Origin: Microcystis viridis FACHB-1342
Lineage (GTDB): Bacteria > Cyanobacteriota > Cyanobacteriia > Cyanobacteriales > Microcystaceae
DNA length: 64,000 nt
Assembly: GCF_014698335.1 (NCBI RefSeq)
Contig: NZ_JACJSV010000008.1
Coordinates: forward strand, 26,993 to 90,992
Direction of reading: 5' to 3'
A model generated the notes under the pieces. The model saw only the letters and a program-made list of their open reading frames with translations. It ran no database searches and was not told where the DNA came from. Positions 1 through 8,429 of this stretch are shown here, in pieces; position 1 is the stretch's first letter; every line of letters begins with the position of its first letter. The translations under genes and the position numbers were made by a program.

Positions 1-2
1 CC

Positions 3-1010
3 AGTAATTTTTTACCTCCCGATAAACAAAAACACTATCTAAAAGTTATTCAGGATAACGGCAATAAATTATTAGAATTAATCAATGACTTGCTTAATTT
101 CTCGCAAATTTCGGCAGGCAAAGCCGTTTTAGATATTAAACAATTTTCGCTAAAATATCTCTGTAATCATGTTTTAGAAATTATCAAAACAGAGGCAGAA
201 ATTAAAGAAATTAATCTGATTTTAGAGATGAAAATCACCGAAAAAGAGCATTATTTTTATGCCGATTATGATCGAGTTCAGCAGATACTTTTGTACTTGT
301 TAAAAAATGCCCTGAAATTTACCCCCGAACAGGGTGCTGTCACGCTGAGACTGTGGAAAGAAGGCAGTCAGGTCATTTTTCAGGTAGAGGACACGGGCAT
401 CGGCATTCCTGCTCAAAAAATACCGCTTCTGTTTGAAAAATTTACCCAGTTGGATGGCTCTCGTAAACGTCGTTATGGTGGTATGGGATTAGGACTGGCT
501 TTAACTAAACAATTAGTGGAACTCCATCGCGGCACGATCGAGGTAGAATCTTGCTTAGATAAAGGTTCCATCTTTACCGTCCGTTTACCTCAACAAAAGC
601 CACCCAAATCTCAACCCCAACCCTCGGATCATAATCCCCATTTTAATCAGCACCATCCCACTATAGTTTTAATTGAAAGTGACGAAGAAATTGCCAATCT
701 TATTTGTGAGTTATTGATGGTGGCACATTATCAAGTTATTTGGTTAATCGATAGTGTCTCCGCTATCAAAAAAATTGAGATCGTGCAGCCAAGTATTATA
801 ATTGTCGATCGAAAAATGCCCGATATATATCATCTCTGTCATCTCTTAAAAAAATCCAGGCAAACTCAAGCCAGTAAAGTGCTAATCTTGAATGATACCC
901 CTGAAATCAGCGTTAATTTCCTCGGTCGTCATGGCATTGATGACTATCTCCTCAAACCGATTCAACCCTCCCTATTGTTGGAAAAAATCCGCTATCTAAC
1001 CGCTTTATAA
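3..1010 (+). CDS. Hybrid sensor histidine kinase/response regulator, 3' part (5' end outside window)
   Basis: The frame is open from base 3, so the true start lies upstream; 335 residues are visible. The first residues (ending in ELINDLLNFS) are the second helix of a HisKA dimerisation domain. A HATPase_c domain follows, with N-box (LLKNALKFTP), G1 (DTGIGIP) and G2 (GGMGLGLALT) motifs, so the kinase core looks active. After a proline/glutamine/histidine-rich linker comes a receiver domain with the phospho-acceptor Asp in IIVDRKMP and the conserved Lys in LLKP. Such proteins autophosphorylate on His and pass phosphate to the receiver. The sensing domain is not visible, so the signal is unknown. 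The stop codon overlaps a 28-bp dispersed motif that recurs at the end of the SLH gene (8404-8431). Confidence 0.93.
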   Translation, partial: SNFLPPDKQKHYLKVIQDNGNKLLELINDLLNFSQISAGKAVLDIKQFSLKYLCNHVLEIIKTEAEIKEINLILEMKITEKEHYFYADYDRVQQILLYLLKNALKFTPEQGAVTLRLWKEGSQVIFQVEDTGIGIPAQKIPLLFEKFTQLDGSRKRRYGGMGLGLALTKQLVELHRGTIEVESCLDKGSIFTVRLPQQKPPKSQPQPSDHNPHFNQHHPTIVLIESDEEIANLICELLMVAHYQVIWLIDSVSAIKKIEIVQPSIIIVDRKMPDIYHLCHLLKKSRQTQASKVLILNDTPEISVNFLGRHGIDDYLLKPIQPSLLLEKIRYLTAL

Positions 1011-1448
1011 GTGGGGTTTGCGGCAAAAAGTTTTTCGGTGGGGGTGGGGGTGTGGGGTGTGGGGTGTGGGGTGTGGGGTGTGGGGAGAAACAATTCATAA
1101 CTTGAGAGTTAATCACACTATTAAAAAGGGATTTGGTATCATTTTTGTCAATCTACTAATTTGGGATTTTTCAGGGGAAACTTTCTCCTAAAATTGGGTG
1201 TGTTACTTTCAGTTTTATCACTCAATCCAAGCTTTTGGGGGGTTCTACCCCCCAACCCCCCCGCGCATTAGGTTAACTGTGAGATGCTTACACGCGATTG
1301 TTCATATTTTTTTACCAATTTCAGAGTCACTGATAATTGCTGATTGTCGGTATTTCTGCAAATGTGGGATGCAGCCGGGGGCAGGGTGTGGGGTCTGGGG
1401 TTTTACCCATTTTCATCTGGTCAATTTTTTCTTTTTTCTTCAGAAAAT
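1011..1448. repeat. Gene-free stretch with G-rich minisatellite and hairpin
   Basis: I see no convincing gene here. It starts with the dispersed motif at 1009-1036, then a GTGTGGG-type tandem repeat (about 1036-1085); the complementary CCCACAC-type tract recurs near 47100. A hairpin with an 8-bp stem (TTGGGGGG/CCCCCCAA, loop TTCTA) lies at 1235-1255. The open frame at 1198-1464 runs through this repeat and is probably not a gene. Confidence 0.6.
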
Positions 1449-1491
1449 AGGACTTGGAAACTAACTATAAAATAGCTAATTTTCAAGTCCT
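1449..1491 (-). terminator. Hairpin downstream of psaL-psaI, probable terminator
   Basis: An 18-bp imperfect stem (1449-1466 pairing with 1474-1491, 7-base loop) lies 24 bases past the psaI stop in the direction of transcription. The minus strand then reads ATTTTCTG, a weak T tract, so termination is plausible but not certain. Confidence 0.5.
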
Positions 1492-1515
1492 TAATTGTAG
1501 GAATCCTAGGCTAAA

Positions 1516-1632
1516 TTAGGATTCACTTTCGATATAGATAAATAACAACCCCATAACCACGGCTGGCATTAACCAACAGACGATTGGGATTAAAATCCAA
1601 GGCAGATAAGAAGCTGCGTAGGCACCAGTCAT
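1516..1632 (-). CDS. psaI: Photosystem I reaction centre subunit VIII (PsaI)
   Basis: The minus strand encodes a 38-residue peptide starting [19 protein letters not shown] and ending YIESES. It has a single hydrophobic transmembrane helix with the conserved SYLPWILIP and [13 protein letters not shown] segments of PsaI. PsaI is a one-helix thylakoid subunit of photosystem I that contacts PsaL and helps stabilise trimers. It lies 57 bp downstream of psaL on the same strand, the usual psaL-psaI arrangement, and is followed by a hairpin. It is too short for many gene finders but length and sequence fit the family well. Confidence 0.9.
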   Translation of the reverse strand: MTGAYAASYLPWILIPIVCWLMPAVVMGLLFIYIESES

Positions 1633-1689
1633 GTCAAATGCTCCTAGTAAAAAAATAAGGAAATGATAATCAGGTAGAACAAGGGTTAA

Positions 1690-2172
1690 TTATTGATTAA
1701 AAACCCCGCGCATGATGCCATCAACGACACCAAGATTTTCTAGGAGGAAATAGGCCACAAAAGCGCCACCCATACCACCAATAAAGAAACCGGCGGCGAA
1801 TTGACTCCAACCCTCGGAGGATTGCAGAGGATCACCACTAGCGGCCTTACCTTGGAAGGAGACAAGACCATAACTAGCTAAACAACCCGTAGCCAAGAGA
1901 ACCATGGCCAAAGCGGGGATTAAGCCGCCGAGATTAGCATATTCCGAGTCTCTCAAGGGACCCAGGACAACCCAGGGACCACCGAGGAAATAACCGTGGG
2001 CCATACCCACTTCTAGACCGCGCAGAATCGGAGCTAGACCGGGACGATAGGCAGGTAAGTTACCAATAAAAGCTTTGGTAAAACCAGAAGCGGAAATGGG
2101 GGTAGCTAGATGACCAATGAACGGATCATCATTGTAGGGTGTCACCACCTGTTTGTATCCAGTTTCAGCCAT
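1690..2172 (-). CDS. psaL: Photosystem I reaction centre subunit XI (PsaL)
   Basis: A 160-residue membrane protein with the PsaL signature: N-terminal QVVTPYNDDPFIGHL, then NLPAYRPGLAPILRGLE and MAHGYFLGGPW, and hydrophobic helices in the second half. PsaL binds chlorophyll and mediates trimerisation of photosystem I in the thylakoid. The start at MAETGYKQ (2172) is preferred over an in-frame upstream start because an AGGAG Shine-Dalgarno sequence precedes it and it matches family length. psaI follows in the same direction, so the two are probably co-transcribed. Confidence 0.96.
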   Translation of the reverse strand: MAETGYKQVVTPYNDDPFIGHLATPISASGFTKAFIGNLPAYRPGLAPILRGLEVGMAHGYFLGGPWVVLGPLRDSEYANLGGLIPALAMVLLATGCLASYGLVSFQGKAASGDPLQSSEGWSQFAAGFFIGGMGGAFVAYFLLENLGVVDGIMRGVFNQ

Positions 2173-2330
2173 TGTGTTTGAGTTCTCCTTTTTCCGATCA
2201 ACAGGAAAATTGATCATAAAACTTTAAGATTACACTTTAGGCCTAAGAATTACTTCAAGCAACCCCATCGATCGAGTTTTCAAGGGTTGACGGCTGAAAC
2301 TCTCACAATTCGTTACATTTCTCTCAGAAG

Positions 2331-2458
2331 ACGGGGGAGTGGGGAGTGAGGGAGAAGGGAGTGGGGGAGCTTTTTTTCAGTGATCAGTAAACAGTAAACA
2401 GTAATCAGTGAACTGAAAACTCACATCTGATAACTGCTCACTGATAACTGATCACTGA
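2331..2458. repeat. G-rich tract and TCAGT(T/G)ATCAG-type repeat cluster
   Basis: A GGGGAGTG-type purine tract (2331-2368) is followed by variants of AGTAATCAGT, AGTAAACAGT and CTGATAACTG running up to the stop codon of the stress-protein gene. Related arrays occur at 6474-6572, 8193-8262, near 44725, at 47029-47056 and near 63760. Confidence 0.75.
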
Positions 2459-2869
2459 TTAAGGGATAATCAACACTGGACAGGGGGCAAGGTTAATAAC
2501 TTTGGTGGTGACGCTTTCGGACACACCTTCGCTAGTTAATCCTAAACCGCGACAACCCATAACAATCAGGTGAGCATTAATTTCATCGGCCACATCACAG
2601 ATGACAAAAGAAGGCATTCCCTCCCTTTCAATCATTTCCGCCTTGATGCCAGCTTGGGCGAAAACGGCCTGTGCCGATTGTAACAATCTATCCACCGCTT
2701 CGATCGAACTCATCTTATCGTCGGCGGCAATTTCTCCGGTGGGTGTCGTTTCCACCACCGACAACAGCACCAAACGACTGTCAAAGATTTTGACTAATTC
2801 GATCACACTACTGGTAGCGTCACGACTTTCGCGGCTGTGGTCGATGGGAAATAAAATCGTCTCAAACAT
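2459..2869 (-). CDS. Universal stress protein (UspA family)
   Basis: 136 residues in the USP fold: N-terminal MFETILFPIDHSRESRDA strand-helix unit and the C-terminal nucleotide-binding pattern LIVMGCRGLG followed by a Ser/Thr-rich turn and CPVLIIP. Members with the G-2x-G-9x-G(S/T) motif bind ATP; here it reads GCRGLG then SVTTKV, slightly off consensus. Start 2869 is chosen over a 30-residue upstream extension because MFETILFPID is the normal family N-terminus and a GGAGAG sequence lies just upstream. It is transcribed away from pgk. A stress or metabolic-state role is inferred from the family only; a second member lies at 52966. Confidence 0.88.
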   Translation of the reverse strand: MFETILFPIDHSRESRDATSSVIELVKIFDSRLVLLSVVETTPTGEIAADDKMSSIEAVDRLLQSAQAVFAQAGIKAEMIEREGMPSFVICDVADEINAHLIVMGCRGLGLTSEGVSESVTTKVINLAPCPVLIIP

Positions 2870-3032
2870 AATTAGCAAGTCTCTCCAATCAAATTTTTCT
2901 GGGCAAATCAGTCTTGGAACTGCAACACTGATCCCCAAATCTGAAATAATCTTTGTCAAAGTAATTGCCGCAAGTAGCGATACCCTGATTTAATCTTTAT
3001 TGTACGGTAAGCAATCTAGGAGGTTATGGGCT

Positions 3033-4241
3033 GTGCCAAAAAAAACAGTAGCGAATTTAACAGAGGCTGATTTAGCGGGCAAACGGGTTTTAGTCCGGGT
3101 CGATTTTAACGTTCCCATGGACAAAGCCACCGGGAAAATCAGCGATGATACCCGTATTCGGGCAGCACTGCCAACTATTGAGGATTTAATCAAAAAAGGG
3201 GCTAAGGTTATTTTATGCAGCCACATGGGTCGCCCCGACGGTCAAGTTAAAGAAAATTTGCGTCTGACTCCTGTAGCTAAACGTCTCTCGGAATTATTGG
3301 GCCAAGAAGTAATCATGTGTCCCGATTCTATTGGTGAGGGAGTGACGGCAGCGATTAGTCAAATGTCTAACGGTCAAGTGGCCCTGTTAGAAAATCTGCG
3401 TTTCCACGGTGAAGAGGAGGCAAATGACCCCGATTTTGCCAAAAAATTAGCCGCTAATGCCGATTTATACGTTAATGATGCTTTTGGTACCGCCCACCGC
3501 GCTCACGCTTCTACGGAAGGCGTTACCCACTATCTCAGCCCCTCGGTGGCGGGTTATTTGATTGAAAAAGAGTTAAACTACCTACAAGCAGCTATTGAAA
3601 CTCCCCAACGTCCCCTAGCGGCGATTATCGGCGGTTCTAAGGTTTCTAGTAAAATTGGCGTGATCGAAACTCTATTAGAAAAGTGCGATAAACTGCTCAT
3701 CGGTGGCGGTATGATCTTTACTTTCTACAAGGCCCGCGGTTTAAGTGTTGGTAAGTCTTTGGTGGAAGAGGACAAACTGGAATTAGCCAAATCCCTGGAA
3801 GCGAAAGCTAAAGAAAAAGGGGTGGAATTTCTCCTTCCTACTGATGTGGTGTTAGCGGATAAATTCGATAAAGATGCCGAGTCCCAAATCGTCAAGGTCG
3901 AAAATATTCCCGATGGTTGGATGGGATTGGATATCGGACCTGAATCAGTTAAAGTTTTCCAAGAAGCTTTATCTAACTGTAAATCTGTCCTCTGGAATGG
4001 CCCCATGGGGGTGTTCGAGTTCGATAAATTTGCGGCGGGTACAGATGCGATCGCTCACACTTTAGCCGATTTAACCGCTACGGGTACAACTACTATTATC
4101 GGTGGTGGTGACTCGGTAGCGGCGGTGGAAAAAGTGGGAGTGGCGGAAAAAATGAGCCATATTTCCACCGGTGGCGGTGCTAGTTTGGAATTACTCGAAG
4201 GGAAGGTTTTACCCGGTATTGCCGCTCTCGATGAAGCCTAA
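3033..4241 (+). CDS. pgk: Phosphoglycerate kinase
   Basis: 402 residues with all phosphoglycerate kinase motifs: [63 protein letters not shown] and the nucleotide-binding [11 protein letters not shown] and [13 protein letters not shown]. It interconverts 1,3-bisphosphoglycerate plus ADP and 3-phosphoglycerate plus ATP, serving the Calvin cycle and glycolysis in the cytosol. The start is a GTG at 3033 ([17 protein letters not shown]), preceded by TAGGAGG at 3017-3023; the nearby ATG at 3026 is out of frame. It is monocistronic and ends in a clear terminator hairpin. Confidence 0.97.
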   Translation: MPKKTVANLTEADLAGKRVLVRVDFNVPMDKATGKISDDTRIRAALPTIEDLIKKGAKVILCSHMGRPDGQVKENLRLTPVAKRLSELLGQEVIMCPDSIGEGVTAAISQMSNGQVALLENLRFHGEEEANDPDFAKKLAANADLYVNDAFGTAHRAHASTEGVTHYLSPSVAGYLIEKELNYLQAAIETPQRPLAAIIGGSKVSSKIGVIETLLEKCDKLLIGGGMIFTFYKARGLSVGKSLVEEDKLELAKSLEAKAKEKGVEFLLPTDVVLADKFDKDAESQIVKVENIPDGWMGLDIGPESVKVFQEALSNCKSVLWNGPMGVFEFDKFAAGTDAIAHTLADLTATGTTTIIGGGDSVAAVEKVGVAEKMSHISTGGGASLELLEGKVLPGIAALDEA

Positions 4242-4267
4242 TTATCGCTAATATCTCAGGTTTAAAC

Positions 4268-4294
4268 AAGGTGGGTGTTGCCCCACCTTTTTTT
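4268..4294 (+). terminator. Rho-independent terminator after pgk
   Basis: An 8-bp perfect stem, AAGGTGGG (4268-4275) with CCCACCTT (4282-4289), 6-base loop and a run of T, 26 bases past the pgk stop. Confidence 0.85.
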
Positions 4295-4373
4295 ATGAAT
4301 TAGGGAGTGGGTTTTTAAAGTTGGATTGGGAGTTAATCATACCATGACTTTTGCGGCAAAAATAGTTGAGCCA

Positions 4374-4958
4374 CTAGGATACTTCAATCGCGGTAAAATC
4401 GACACGCTGATATAAATCTGTCAGGGATATTTGAAAATCTAGAGAAAACAAAGTTAAAATCGCTTCTTGATCGTGATAATCCCGGAATGCCCAATGATCG
4501 CCCCTTTTATGAAATTGTTCTATATAATAACCATATTGATCGATTAAAATATATTCTTCAAAACTATCAAGAGAGCGGTAAAATTTAAACTTATCACCCC
4601 GATTATAGTCTTGAGTAGATTTTGATAAAACCTCGATAATCACCTGTGGATTGGTAATCGTATCGGTGCGTCCTCTTTCAAGAATTGGTTCTCCCTTAAC
4701 GATCATAATATCGGGATAGGTGTACATATTATAGGCGGGTATGGCCAAGCGTAGATCGTTGATAAATATATCATAGGCTTGATTCTGGATAGTTAAGGGA
4801 AATTTTCTACAGAAATTCAAGGCAATGCGATTATGGTTAGGAGTTCCCCCAGTCATAATAATAATTTCTCCATCTCGATACTCGTGTCTGTCGGTGGCAG
4901 TTTCCTCTAGTTGAAAGTATTCTGCGACTGTGTAGCGTTTCTCAGTGGTTGCGACCAT
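4374..4958 (-). CDS. Uma2 family (DUF820) restriction endonuclease-like protein
   Basis: 194 residues with the Uma2 layout: N-terminal RYTVAEYFQLEE, then RHEYRDGEIIIMTG, a PD-(D/E)XK-like core with the Asp in YPDIMIVKG and the Glu in VIIEVLSKST, and DYNRGDKFKFYR. The fold is that of a restriction endonuclease-like nuclease. These genes are highly multiplied in cyanobacteria and their biological function is mostly unproven. It stands alone between pgk and opcA, antisense to pgk, with no partner gene. No signal peptide or membrane segment is seen. Confidence 0.88.
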   Translation of the reverse strand: MVATTEKRYTVAEYFQLEETATDRHEYRDGEIIIMTGGTPNHNRIALNFCRKFPLTIQNQAYDIFINDLRLAIPAYNMYTYPDIMIVKGEPILERGRTDTITNPQVIIEVLSKSTQDYNRGDKFKFYRSLDSFEEYILIDQYGYYIEQFHKRGDHWAFRDYHDQEAILTLFSLDFQISLTDLYQRVDFTAIEVS

Positions 4959-5059
4959 ATTGCCCCCTTGAAAGCAAAGCTCTGTTTTTATGATAACCTG
5001 TTTTCTGAAAAGCTACAATTATCGGTTTTAATCAGGTGCTGACTGCTGTATAAATATCG

Positions 5060-5083
5060 AGAGACCTTGTTAACAAGGTCTCT
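5060..5083. repeat. Perfect 24-bp palindrome downstream of opcA
   Basis: AGAGACCTTG and CAAGGTCTCT pair around TTAA, 33 bases past the opcA stop. It forms a strong hairpin on either strand, but no T tract follows, so it is either a weak terminator or an RNA-stabilising stem. Confidence 0.6.
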
Positions 5084-5115
5084 CCAAAGTGGGTGGGATT
5101 ATTGTTGCTAATTTG

Positions 5116-6471
5116 TTAATCCGGTTGGGATAATTTGAGGATAGCGCTAGTGACTTTCATGCTTTCTTGATAAAGCACGTCCTGGCCCCAACGCTGTAAC
5201 TGTTTACCTAGGAGAGTTTCTGTTTTTTGGTCTTCCAGATGGGACACTTGTTCAACCCGGCAAGATTGGGCCCCTCCCGAAGCTTCCATCCGCATACAGC
5301 CAGTAGTTCCCGAACAAATTACCGTACAACAATCAGCCTGAAGATTAGTAGAAGTGAGTTTAATACTAATCAGATCCCCTTGTACCTCACCCCAATCGGC
5401 CACGGGAACACCGGCTAATTCCGCCTCAATTAAACGCTGGTCCTGACCGAGGAAGCTAATCCGATGAATAGCGTAATCTCCCGACCGGTGACTATATCCC
5501 ACCGGTCGCCATTGTAACCGGCTGGCCATCCAACCGAGGAACATAAAAGCTTGACAAGGATTGCCCTTTTCGTAATCAATAGTGATGCGATCGACTTCCA
5601 GAATAGCATCCCGGCGCTCCGGTGGATCAAAAGCCTCGGCGGTTAGTTCTTGCCAGGGAGCGAGACGACTCCAGTTTAGGTCAGCTAATGGCACATCTGT
5701 TGCTAATAAATCCCCCACTTGCAGCAGTTCCGTTTCCGGTTCCCGAAAAGTGCTGGAATCGACGATAATCGTATCACATTGACTGGCCAGACGCTTAAAT
5801 AGTCCATATTCCCCATCGGGACTGGCTTTCCACCAGAGAAATTTGGGCAAACTGGGAATAGTTAACTCGGAAATAATGCCACCAATTCGTTCCAAGGCTT
5901 CCGCTGTGCCGCTTAAAGTGACGTATTCACAGCAAACTAAAGTGTTCTGACTACGTTTGTTAACGGGACAATAGGCAGAAACGGAGGCTTTTACCCCTTC
6001 ATCGGCCTCGGCAGTGGGACAGAGGGTAATAATGCGACAGGGATTGGAAGCAGCGATCGCATCTGCCACCCCAATCGCATCCAAATCGGCGGCGTATTGA
6101 CGATGATTAGCCCCATCCTCGGCGTTTTTTTCCGCTTCCCAGGCCGCCCTTAACCGAGCGACAAATTCATCGCTAGAAAGCCCAGTTACTTCTAGTTCTA
6201 GGTCCTTCTGGGCCACTTTGATGGCGGCGTGGGTCCGCGGACCGGCAATACCATCAATCGGGCCAGTGTAATAGCCGAGAAGGGTTAACAATTCCTGTAC
6301 CGCATCGGGTTCATAGACAATAAAGCTAAAGGTGGTGGCCCGGGTGGCGGCCATCCCATCCTCATTATTATTATAGGATTGCCAGATATCGCGCAGTTCC
6401 TGCTCGATCACATCGATGGAAACATCTTTTGGTGCTTGCAGGGAGACAATGGGGGGGCTTTGGGTAGTCAT
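5116..6471 (-). CDS. opcA: Glucose-6-phosphate dehydrogenase assembly protein OpcA
   Basis: 451 residues resembling cyanobacterial OpcA, which activates glucose-6-phosphate dehydrogenase and thereby the oxidative pentose phosphate pathway at night. It lies directly downstream of zwf on the same strand, the classic arrangement. Residues about 58-110 (LLTLLGYYTGPIDGIAGPRT) look like a peptidoglycan-binding type 1 module, probably a structural insert. The C-terminal half has the OpcA core, with CMRMEASGGAQSCRVEQ near the end. A heptamer repeat array abuts the ATG, so no ribosome-binding site is visible in the usual place; the 105-bp gap to zwf is almost all repeat. Confidence 0.94.
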   Translation of the reverse strand: MTTQSPPIVSLQAPKDVSIDVIEQELRDIWQSYNNNEDGMAATRATTFSFIVYEPDAVQELLTLLGYYTGPIDGIAGPRTHAAIKVAQKDLELEVTGLSSDEFVARLRAAWEAEKNAEDGANHRQYAADLDAIGVADAIAASNPCRIITLCPTAEADEGVKASVSAYCPVNKRSQNTLVCCEYVTLSGTAEALERIGGIISELTIPSLPKFLWWKASPDGEYGLFKRLASQCDTIIVDSSTFREPETELLQVGDLLATDVPLADLNWSRLAPWQELTAEAFDPPERRDAILEVDRITIDYEKGNPCQAFMFLGWMASRLQWRPVGYSHRSGDYAIHRISFLGQDQRLIEAELAGVPVADWGEVQGDLISIKLTSTNLQADCCTVICSGTTGCMRMEASGGAQSCRVEQVSHLEDQKTETLLGKQLQRWGQDVLYQESMKVTSAILKLSQPD

Positions 6472-6575
6472 GTCAGTTATCAGTTATCAGTTATCAGTTA
6501 TCAGTTATCAGTTATCAGTTATCAGTTATCAGATGTGAGTTTTTAGTTTACTGTTTACTGATTACTGTTCACTGT
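6472..6575. repeat. CAGTTAT heptamer tandem array between zwf and opcA
   Basis: Eight uninterrupted copies of CAGTTAT (6474-6529), followed by degenerate relatives (TTTACTGTTTACTGATTACTG). It fills the zwf-opcA gap and ends two bases from the opcA start codon. It belongs to the short tandemly repeated repetitive sequences known from cyanobacteria. Confidence 0.92.
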
Positions 6576-6576
6576 T

Positions 6577-8106
6577 TTAGAGTCGTCGCCAACGACGGCC
6601 ATCGCGGTTAAGGAGAAATTCCGCCTCTGTGGGTTCCCAGGTACCCGCTTCGTATTGGGGTACGGAGGCGGGATCGGCGGGGGCATCCCAAGCGGCGAGA
6701 GCGGGAGTAACGATGCGCCATGCTTCTTCTACCTCATCAGAACGGGTAAATAGGGTTTGATCTCCCAGCATAGCGTCTAAAAGTAGGCGATTATAGGCAT
6801 CGGCGCTGGTGACACCGAAGGAGGAACCATAACTAAAGTCCATTTCTACCGTGCGTGTGCGTAATTCTGACCCCGGCATTTTTGCCTCAAAACGGAGGGC
6901 AATACCTTCGTTAGGCTGAATCCGCATACTCAGTACATTTGCATTAGTTTGTTGAGCCGCCGATTGGAAGATTAATAACGGCACATGGCGGAATTGGATG
7001 GCAATCTCGGAAACTTTTTTCGGCAGACGTTTACCGGTACGCAGATAGAAAGGGACACCCTGCCAACGCCAGTTATCTACCATTAATTTCATGGCCACGT
7101 AGGTGGGAGTGGTCGATTCGGGATTAACCCCCGGTTCTTGCCGATAGCCCAGAATGGGTTTTCCTTTCATCCAACCGGCTTTATACTGGCCGCGGATGGC
7201 GGATTTTTCTAGGTTATTAATATCGGCCAGGTGAGTCGCTTGCAGGACTTTGACTTTTTCGCCACGGACACTATCAGCGTTAATAGCGTTGGGTGCTTCC
7301 ATCGCCGTCAAGCAGAATAACTGCATCAGGTGATTTTGCACCATATCGCGCAAAGCTCCCGATTTTTCGTAATATCCGGCCCGCTCCTCCACTCCCACGG
7401 TTTCGGCCACGGTAATCTGGACGTGATCGATAAATTGACGATTCCAGAGGGGTTCAAAGATGGCGTTAGCAAATCGGAACACCAGTAAGTTTTGGACGGT
7501 TTCCTTGCCTAAATAGTGGTCAATGCGATAAACTTGGTTCTCCTGACAAACCTCTTGTACGACTCGATTGAGAACTTGGGCAGAACTGAGATCTTTGCCA
7601 AAGGGTTTTTCGATCACTAACCGGTGTTTAATTGGGTCTTTCAGCATTCCAGCCGCGCCAAGGTTTTTAAGACCGGGAGGGAAGAAATTAGGAGAAACCG
7701 CTAGATAAAAGACTCGATTGCCACGGGTTCCCCGGATTCCGTCTAATTCTTCCAGAAAAACTTTCATTTTGGCGTAACTTTCCGGATCGTCCATGTTGCC
7801 GGGGAAATAGTACAACCCTTGGGCGAAGTCTTGCCAATATTCCTCACTACCAATCCCGTCGGAAAATTCTTCGATGCCTTGGCGCATCTGTTGGCGAAAA
7901 TAATCATGACTCCACTCTCGGCGCGCTGTACCGACGATGGTTAATTCGGCCGGTAGTCGTCTTTCCCGTTTCAGTTGATAGAGAGCAGGAACCAGTTTTC
8001 TTTGGGTTAAGTCTCCCGATGCCCCAAAAATGACTAAGATTAAGGGTTCTGGGGTTCTTTCTTGTCGCAATCCCACTCGGAGAGGATTTTCGAGCAGCTT
8101 TACCAT
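6577..8106 (-). CDS. zwf: Glucose-6-phosphate 1-dehydrogenase
   Basis: 509 residues, normal length. The NADP-binding motif [12 protein letters not shown] lies near residue 28, the substrate and active-site motif RIDHYLGKE near residue 195, and the EKPFGKDL segment just before it. It oxidises glucose 6-phosphate to 6-phosphogluconolactone with NADP, the entry step of the oxidative pentose phosphate pathway in the cytosol. opcA, whose product activates this enzyme, follows on the same strand. Start ATG at 8106; no strong ribosome-binding site is evident. Confidence 0.97.
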   Translation of the reverse strand: MVKLLENPLRVGLRQERTPEPLILVIFGASGDLTQRKLVPALYQLKRERRLPAELTIVGTARREWSHDYFRQQMRQGIEEFSDGIGSEEYWQDFAQGLYYFPGNMDDPESYAKMKVFLEELDGIRGTRGNRVFYLAVSPNFFPPGLKNLGAAGMLKDPIKHRLVIEKPFGKDLSSAQVLNRVVQEVCQENQVYRIDHYLGKETVQNLLVFRFANAIFEPLWNRQFIDHVQITVAETVGVEERAGYYEKSGALRDMVQNHLMQLFCLTAMEAPNAINADSVRGEKVKVLQATHLADINNLEKSAIRGQYKAGWMKGKPILGYRQEPGVNPESTTPTYVAMKLMVDNWRWQGVPFYLRTGKRLPKKVSEIAIQFRHVPLLIFQSAAQQTNANVLSMRIQPNEGIALRFEAKMPGSELRTRTVEMDFSYGSSFGVTSADAYNRLLLDAMLGDQTLFTRSDEVEEAWRIVTPALAAWDAPADPASVPQYEAGTWEPTEAEFLLNRDGRRWRRL

Positions 8107-8429
8107 AGGATTTTGTCTAGCCGAGGTGCATTATTTTCCAGTCTAGCGGGAATACTCGACGGCATACCTAAAGTAAAAATTAATAACCACAATCAGTAAT
8201 CAGTAATCAGTGACCAGTAATCAGTAATCAGTCATCGGTCATCGGTCATCAGTCATCAGTAATTGGATAATATCTTTAGGCCTTTTTGAGATCAAAAAGT
8301 TCTGGGCATGGGAGTGAGCGGGGGGAAAATTGGGGGACTTTTTCCCTGAAAATTAGGTAATTGACCACCCAAAAATGGGTGAAACCCCACAACCTACCCC
8401 TAGGAAAAACTTTTTGCCGCAAACCCTAC
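8107..8429. repeat. Gene-free stretch with two dispersed repeats
   Basis: Between the zwf start and the SLH gene end. It contains a TCAGTAATCAGT/TCGGTCATC-type array (8193-8262) and, at 8404-8431, a 28-bp motif that matches 1009-1036 in inverted orientation with one mismatch. No open frame of note; the zwf promoter should lie near 8110-8180. Confidence 0.7.

Noticed and set aside
1198..1464. 88-codon open frame with no family match
   Set aside because: It runs through a G-rich repeat, a hairpin and part of the psaL-psaI terminator stem, starts without a ribosome-binding site and has a composition typical of repeat artefacts.
2601..2993. 130-codon open frame on the plus strand
   Set aside because: Antisense to the universal stress protein gene, whose family match is clear; no family match of its own.
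6474..6529. CAGTTAT array considered as a CRISPR array
   Set aside because: Repeats are 7 bases with no spacers and no cas genes are near.
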